DNA from: Mytilus galloprovincialis
Lineage: Eukaryota; Mollusca; Bivalvia; Mytilida; Mytilidae
Direction of reading: 5' to 3'
Assembly: GCF_965363235.1 (NCBI RefSeq)
Contig: NC_134846.1
Location: 63,725,121 to 63,789,120, forward strand
Length of the DNA stretch: 64,000 nucleotides
The translations under genes were made by a program, and so were the position numbers. Of the stretch, positions 58,901 through 64,000 are shown piece after piece. Position 1 is the stretch's first letter. Every line of letters begins with the position of its first letter. Below the pieces are notes generated by a model. It saw only the letters and a list, made by a program, of their open reading frames with translations. It was not told the origin of the DNA and did no database searches.

Positions 58901-60665
58901 AGGATATTGGTAAGCTATATGCTATCACAATACATGTACTTAATCAAAAAATAATGAGTCACTTTATATTATCAAGCATAAAATTGTAATAAAGATTGTA
59001 TCTACCTTAGTTGATCCTAGACATGGTTTGTTCGTTTAACCCTTATAATTGGTTTGATGTCCTAAAACTTTTTTAAATTTTTTTTTTAAACTTTTGGCGG
59101 TCCGGGGAGCGCATTTGATATTTGAAAGAATACATTAAATAAAAAAATTCACAAATTTTATTGAAAATTTACTTCAAATAATCCTGGTACCTTTGATAAC
59201 TATTTACACCACTGGGTCGATGCCACTGCTGGTGGACGTTTCGTCCCCGAGGGTATCACCAGCCCAGTAGTCAGCACTTCGGTGTTGACATGAATATCAA
59301 TTATGTGGTCATTTTTATAAATTTCCTGTTTACAAAACTTTGAATTTATTGGAAAACTAAGGATTTTCTTATCCCAGGAATAGATTACCTTAGCCGTATT
59401 TGGTCCAACTTTTTGGAATTTTGGACCCTCAATGCTCTTCAACTTCCTACTTATTTGGCTTTATAAATATTTTGATATGAGCGTCACTGATGAGTCTTAT
59501 GTAGACGAAACGCGCGTCTGGCGTACTAAATCATTATCCTGGTACCTTTGATAACTAATTAATCTGAAGTTGAGGGAGCCATAATAAAGTATGTTGAAAT
59601 ATTTCTTTGCAAAATATTTAGGTATACTTATAGCTAGTTTAAACATGTTTATTTATAGTGGATTGAGAAACAAGTTTAGCAACTTATACCCTTTCCACTT
59701 CGAGGGTGCGAGTGCCGCCTTGTAATTGTTACACGATGATGACTGCTGTACCCATATTTTGACTATTTTATTTATTATGTCTGTTTAGTTCACGCATCAT
59801 TGTAAATATAATGGAATTTGATGAGACTGTCATCAAAGTGAGAGGTTTAGCGCTTTAAAACCAGTTTTAATCCACCGATGATTTTCTACATTTGAAAATG
59901 CCTGTACCAAGTCAGGAATATGACAGTTCTTGTCCATTCGTTTTTTGTGTGTTTTGTCATTTGATTTTGCCATGTTATTATGGACTTTCCGATTGGATTT
60001 CCTCTGAGTTCAGTATTTTTGTGATTTTTCTTTTTTTTGTAGCGCCATTAGCTTACTCTTTTTTCGAAAATCTACAAGGGTGTCTTTTACGTGCAAGAGA
60101 TATGGCTCTATCTTAACACGGGTCAGCCATTTATTTTCCCCTTCCGACGAAATATCATCGTTTTCTCAAGACTATAATCGAAAATGGTGTCAAAGGAGAG
60201 CCGAAATTTCAGTCCCTGAAATTTTCATCTTCGAATGGGAATCGAACCAGGAACCTTTGTGTTAGTACATATAGCTACCTAATAATAACAGAAAATTCTT
60301 ATATCTACTTCCTTTGATCTCTGGTTGATTTGGTATCATAGACAATCATACCACATCTTCTTAGTTTTATATAAGAATCAAACAGTGTTAGTTTTTTTTT
60401 CGGTCAAAAACGATGATGTACTAATTGTTCTGAATGTGTTTTAATAATTGATATCGTTTTAGTATTTAAGGCTTTAACTCTACGAACTGTACACGGGAGA
60501 CGTATATTTCACACATGGAGAAACACCGAAGCACTCGTTGCAGACGGCAAAGTGGATGTGAACGCACTGATCTCTCACAGATTCCCAATGTCTAAGTTTG
60601 AAGATGCTTTCAAAGTGTTGTTTAGTGGAAAAGGTTGCAAAATTGTTTTGTACCCAAGTGAATGA
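55966..60665 (+). CDS. Zinc-dependent medium-chain dehydrogenase, L-threonine 3-dehydrogenase-like, five exons
   Basis: Exons 55966-56413, 57066-57216, 58503-58599, 58741-58909 and 60463-60665 join in phase with GT-AG borders into 355 residues, the usual family length. Catalytic zinc ligands: C46 (VCGSD), H71-E72 (GHE). Structural zinc: C100, C103, C106, C114 in the C-x2-C-x2-C-x7-C spacing. Rossmann motif IGCGPVGLLAG, followed by GADIDPNRLELAKK, whose Asp after strand 2 predicts NAD over NADP. The C terminus (VFKALTLRTVHGRRIFHTW...ISHRF) resembles bacterial Tdh more than sorbitol dehydrogenase, so threonine or a polyol/sugar-acid alcohol is the likely substrate. The usual animal TDH is an unrelated short-chain enzyme. 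Introns carry repeats, including the hammerhead repeat in the last one. Confidence 0.92.
59178..59560 (+). repeat. Hammerhead-bearing repeat (retrozyme-like), one ~360-bp monomer with repeated edges
   Basis: TCCTGGTACCTTTGATAACTA occurs at the left (59,182 onward) and again just past the ribozyme (59,538 onward), so the segment is one monomer plus the start of the next, as in repeats copied from tandem or circular RNA. The ribozyme is listed separately. A minus-strand frame of 80 codons in it is a property of the repeat. It lies in the last intron of the dehydrogenase gene. Confidence 0.7.
59479..59526 (+). ncRNA. Type I hammerhead ribozyme with complete core
   Basis: Core boxes CTGATGA (59,487-59,493) and GAAA (59,507-59,510). 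Helix II is GTC/GAC around a 7-base loop. Helix III is very short and palindromic (ACGCGCGT). Helix I pairs GCGTCA side (59,481-59,486) with TGGCGT (59,519-59,524), six pairs including two G-U. The NUH site is GTC, with cleavage predicted after 59,518. A short palindromic helix III is typical of metazoan hammerheads that work as dimers. Activity is predicted, not shown. Confidence 0.8.
59725..60045 (+). repeat. Dispersed repeat, second copy of 33,490-33,770
   Basis: The two loci share ATGACTGCTGTACC, TGTAAATATAATGGAATTTG and TTTGATTTTGCCAT blocks in order. It sits in the last intron of the dehydrogenase gene. Confidence 0.65.
60060..60290 (-). repeat. SINE-like segment with a tRNA-type B box
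   Basis: On the minus strand, 60,248-60,237 reads GGTTCGATTCCC, matching the RNA polymerase III B box consensus. An A-box-like region would be to its right near 60,265-60,290 but is poor. This suggests a tRNA-derived SINE head in the dehydrogenase intron. Confidence 0.45.
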
Positions 60666-60682
60666 AAGGACAATCATATTGC

Positions 60683-60743
60683 AATAAAAAAATGTATAAA
60701 TAGATGTGTAAATAGATGTGTAAACTTTTGGAAAATGAATAAA
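60683..60743 (+). terminator. Poly(A) signals of the dehydrogenase gene
   Basis: Two AATAAA strings, 60,683-60,688 and 60,738-60,743, lie 18 and 73 bases past the stop codon. The second is better placed for a functional 3'UTR. Confidence 0.5.
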
Positions 60744-60779
60744 ACATGTTAAATTTTTGTTAACTTTTTTAAAATCTTG

Positions 60780-62060
60780 TGTATTAACAGAGGATTCCAT
60801 GATATGACAGACATCGATATTCGAGTATCCTCTCAAACCTGGGGAGTTTTTGTTACATGCATTGAACTTTAACCTATAGACCCCAAAACAAGTTCATTTA
60901 TTGTTCTTTCCAAAGGGGCATTTACAAGCTAGGTTTGATGTAAGTTAGATATAGCATTTCGAAAACAAATGTGTCCTTGTTTTGTTATATTCAGTCATGA
61001 CATGTTGAAAATATTTCAAAAGATAGCCTTATTCTTTCCACGGAGCATTCTCAAGGCTCAGTTTGGTGAAAGTTTAGCATAAGGTTCAAAATATTTCATC
61101 CAGAAAAAACCTGAATTTCAGTATATCTGTTGATGCTTTGACCTTTAAATCTAACCTTATGACCTCAAATTCAGTTGAAATCTTATCATCTCTCAAAGCA
61201 CCCTCGAACCATTTTGTATATAAAAGGTTGGTCAAATGGCTAAAAAAATAACTGGAAACCGGCAACTTTTTGTCTAAATTTCGAGCTGTCTGTTTAAGAT
61301 CAATGCCTTTAGTAGAACCTTTGTCGGAGGCTTTCAACAATACTCTTACAAATTTATCCACATTTAGATAATTGACTGATTTATCTCACTTACAATCATA
61401 CCAGGTCTTCCTATTTTTATTATAAAGCTTTAATTTCTAAAGGGTGATTTTTTGTCGCATCTCCGGGAGCGATAGTATATGATTCGATTCCCAAAAAGAT
61501 CATTCTTATACAGTCACCTACAATATGAAATCAAACAGACCTAGTAAAATCAAATTGCACGTGGTCGTTATCTATTTATATTTATGTTCATTTCGGATAA
61601 TATGACAATCGGCTGGGAGGTCACCTCGATTGTTATTATATGACATTTTAAGTAAACCAAAATTATACGAAATGCTGATACCTTTTATCGAGTTCATGCA
61701 TTGTTATTCGTTTATTATATTTTTTTGTCATTTAGATATACGTTTAAGTATTTTATAAATCAACTATGTGAATTTCAGACAAATCGGTGAACATGAATTT
61801 GCCAGCTAATGTCCCTTTAAAATACTTCATGACGCTGGGTTTTTTACAAAAAGTTCAGATTGATACCAATTTACACTTCATTCACACTTCATTAAGAAAA
61901 ATGAAGTGTGTCATTATCCCATACATAGGCGAAACGAAATATGCTGTATTAATTGCCTATTAATGAATTACCTTATTGTAATATTTGTTGCTTATTATAT
62001 TTAATGTAACATTTATTGTACTTGGTACCTATAAGCAGTATTGCTTTTGGAATACAGAAT
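60780..62060. other. Gene-free stretch after the dehydrogenase
   Basis: 60,850-61,380 carries drifting 'GACC(T)T(A/T)AA' and CAAGGCT(C)AG(T)TT-type repeated text. 61,520-61,830 is the dispersed repeat shared with 3,660-3,945. The 91-codon minus frame at 61,086-61,361 has no family likeness. Confidence 0.5.
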
Positions 62061-62064
62061 ATTT

Positions 62065-62221
62065 AATGAATGGCTGTTATTTATTTTGAATTTATTGAAC
62101 CATAAAATTAATTTTTGACTCTTCACATTGAATAATCCGCGAAGCGGATTATGTTAAATGTGAAGAGTCAAAAATTAATTTTATGGTTCAATAAATTAAA
62201 AATAAATTATTGCCATTCATT
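62065..62221. mobile_element. Palindromic MITE-like element, ~76-bp arms, 3-base loop
   Basis: Arms 62,065-62,140 and 62,144-62,221 are inverse complements with few mismatches; the centre is CCGC-GAA-GCGG and the ends are AATGAATGGC and GCCATTCATT. It could fold into a long hairpin RNA if transcribed. Confidence 0.85.
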
Positions 62222-64000
62222 ATAAATAAATTTCTATCAAAAATAAGGCTCAAAGATGTATATTAATACGAATAACAACGTACACAGATATTTGCGTATG
62301 AATACACAACGTTAGAGTGGGCGTGTCGTCATAAAAATTGATAACATTGAAAATAAAGCTAATTCTTTTAACCAATCAGAAGACAGTAAATACACCAAAT
62401 TTATTTATATATATATATAAAGCATGTTACATTGGTTTTGTTTTAAACTTTATCTTATATTTTTCAATTGTATTTTTTTTTATAATTCATGCCATTTGTA
62501 AAATCATGTTCAAAGGAAGTTAATTCATAGCTAAAATTGGTGACTGAGAACAACTAAAAATTTAATCTTTTTTTTGTAAATTCTTGTCCGTTCCTACGCA
62601 CAAATAATTAGTGCGTAAACAGTTTTATTTGTCGTTAAATTGTGCAGAAAATAAAGTATATAATCTGTCATGTAATGTTGTGGAGAGGATTGAAATGGCT
62701 ATAATAGCTTACATTAACGCAATTCAGTGATCTTTGGTGAATATCAAATGTATGTTCTGTTCAGCCGCAGTTTATTTTCTACAGTCTGATATTTCAGTCT
62801 CACCTCGAGGAGAGAGAGACATGTGCCACTGAAACAACGTGAAAGTACGGTGTGATAGCATATCCCAGTGCTGTTAATTAATTTAACTCATTACCTATTA
62901 TTGAGAGAAAGTTCCAACCTTTAACAAACGTCATGTGAATAATCACTATGAATTGGTTTTTTTTTTTAATACTCACAACCAATGAGTATTAAAAGAAGAT
63001 GTGGTATGATTGCCAATGGTGGGGTTAAACATGTTAGCGGGATCGCCCCCACCCCCCCTTAACCTGGGACAGTGGTTTTACAGTACAACATAAGAAAGAA
63101 CTATAAAATCAGTTGAAAAGGCTCAACTCATCAGATGGATAAAAATACAAATAGTTTGTATTTCGTTTGTTATTCACATTGGCACCCACAGAAACGCAGT
63201 TTTAAACCAGGAGGGGGATTATTAATGTGACCCTCGTCGCGACATAACCTTGTTTGGTTTTGTGCAGACGTTACCAAGCGATAAACAACATATGCTGGCC
63301 TTGTATCGTCCAGAAATTAATTATTGGAACAGTTATCTAGATACCCAATCTCATAAAAATTCAGACCTCTATTGAATTGCGTGCTCATACTTTTTAATTA
63401 AACTGTTAGATACCCTGATTTCCAGGAATAGAAGGCAACAGTTGGTATACGTCTATGGTGCACTTATCACTGATAAGCAAATGTTGATAAGTATTTACTA
63501 TATAATTAACCACAAAAAGGTTCTATCTGATTATGTAAAAACTTTAAAAAAAAAAAAACCAACAAAAAAAAACCCAACAATTTGTCAGTTAAGTATAGTG
63601 ATACTTTAAACTATAAAGACCATACCAATGCACACCCTACTTAGACATACACCATACCAATGCATATCGAAATTTTAAAGATATATATCATACCATTGCA
63701 CATCGAAGTTTTAAGGACATACTTTAATAGTATATCATACCAATGCAGAGCGATATCTTTCCATATCATTTATCTTCTATTGTATAAATAAGATGTATCA
63801 TTTATTATGTTTGTACCTTTTGTTTGGATTTATGTCCGTCTATAAAATATAGAAAATTATAACATTATTATTACAACTGGGAGGTTAACAAGCAGGACAA
63901 ACACATATATGATACGCAATATTGGTTATTTACGACCAACCTCTATGGGACCTCTCTACTGTACCTTTCTTTTTTATATTTAAATCCAAGTTCAGTCTTT
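62222..64000. other. Gene-free end of the window
   Basis: 62,990-63,160 is a piece of the common mussel repeat (AACATGTTAGCGGGATCGCC). 63,600-63,760 holds three or four drifting ~50-bp units with CATACCAATGCA. Nothing else was recognised. Confidence 0.5.

Noticed and set aside
59228-59265. Second hammerhead-like core on the minus strand (CTGGTGA ... GGGACGAAAC)
   Set aside because: The essential core A is changed (CTGATGA to CTGGTGA) and helix II pairs poorly beside the core, so it is not listed as a ribozyme.
59200-59442. 80-codon minus frame in the hammerhead repeat
   Set aside because: It lies wholly within the repeat monomer and probably reflects its sequence, not a host gene.
61086-61361. 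91-codon minus frame
   Set aside because: No recognisable domain, and the surrounding sequence is repeat debris; left as unsupported.

Overview
The window looks like the nuclear genome of a marine bivalve, most likely a mussel (Mytilus-like). It is AT-rich and has short exons in large introns. It is crowded with short dispersed repeats of types I associate with Mytilus: hairpin-ended elements with (CGT)n tracts, a hammerhead-ribozyme repeat, and palindromic MITE-like elements. It also has an intronless B-box/coiled-coil/beta-propeller gene of the kind expanded in bivalves. The species assignment is inference.

Layout. 0.1-1.7 kb: an intronless TRIM-like gene on the minus strand. 9.9-24.4 kb: the last twelve exons of AQR (Aquarius/IBP160, the intron-binding spliceosomal helicase) on the plus strand. 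Earlier AQR exons were not found, so the TRIM-like gene probably lies antisense inside an upstream AQR intron. AQR introns hold a ~30-copy 52-bp minisatellite made from an AQR exon end plus its splice donor, a 50-bp minisatellite, several MITE-like elements and a nest of three elements. 24.6-34.2 kb: gene-free apart from a decayed LINE and dispersed repeats. 34.4-35.7 and 44.5-45.8 kb: two intronless L-rhamnonate dehydratase paralogues on the minus strand. Between them are a degenerate tandem array and a 4.6-kb foldback-like element. That element has tandem-repeat inverted arms and a 6-bp target duplication, and it sits directly behind the stop codon of the second paralogue. 46-50.25 kb: repeats bounded by a perfect 56-bp inverted repeat. 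50.25-55.28 kb: a young but broken tyrosine-recombinase retrotransposon (DIRS order, Ngaro/PAT-like split direct repeats). 56.0-60.7 kb: a complete five-exon zinc-dependent medium-chain dehydrogenase, most like bacterial-type L-threonine 3-dehydrogenase. 60.8-64 kb: repeats only.

Four host genes are supported (TRIM-like, AQR 3' part, two rhamnonate dehydratases) plus the dehydrogenase. AQR works in splicing. The rhamnonate dehydratases and the dehydrogenase are soluble metabolic enzymes; a shared sugar-acid pathway is possible but unproven. The strongest unusual signals are the AQR exon-derived array of decoy 5' splice sites, the foldback-like element, the paired intronless bacterial/fungal-type dehydratases, and a hammerhead ribozyme with a complete core in a dispersed repeat.
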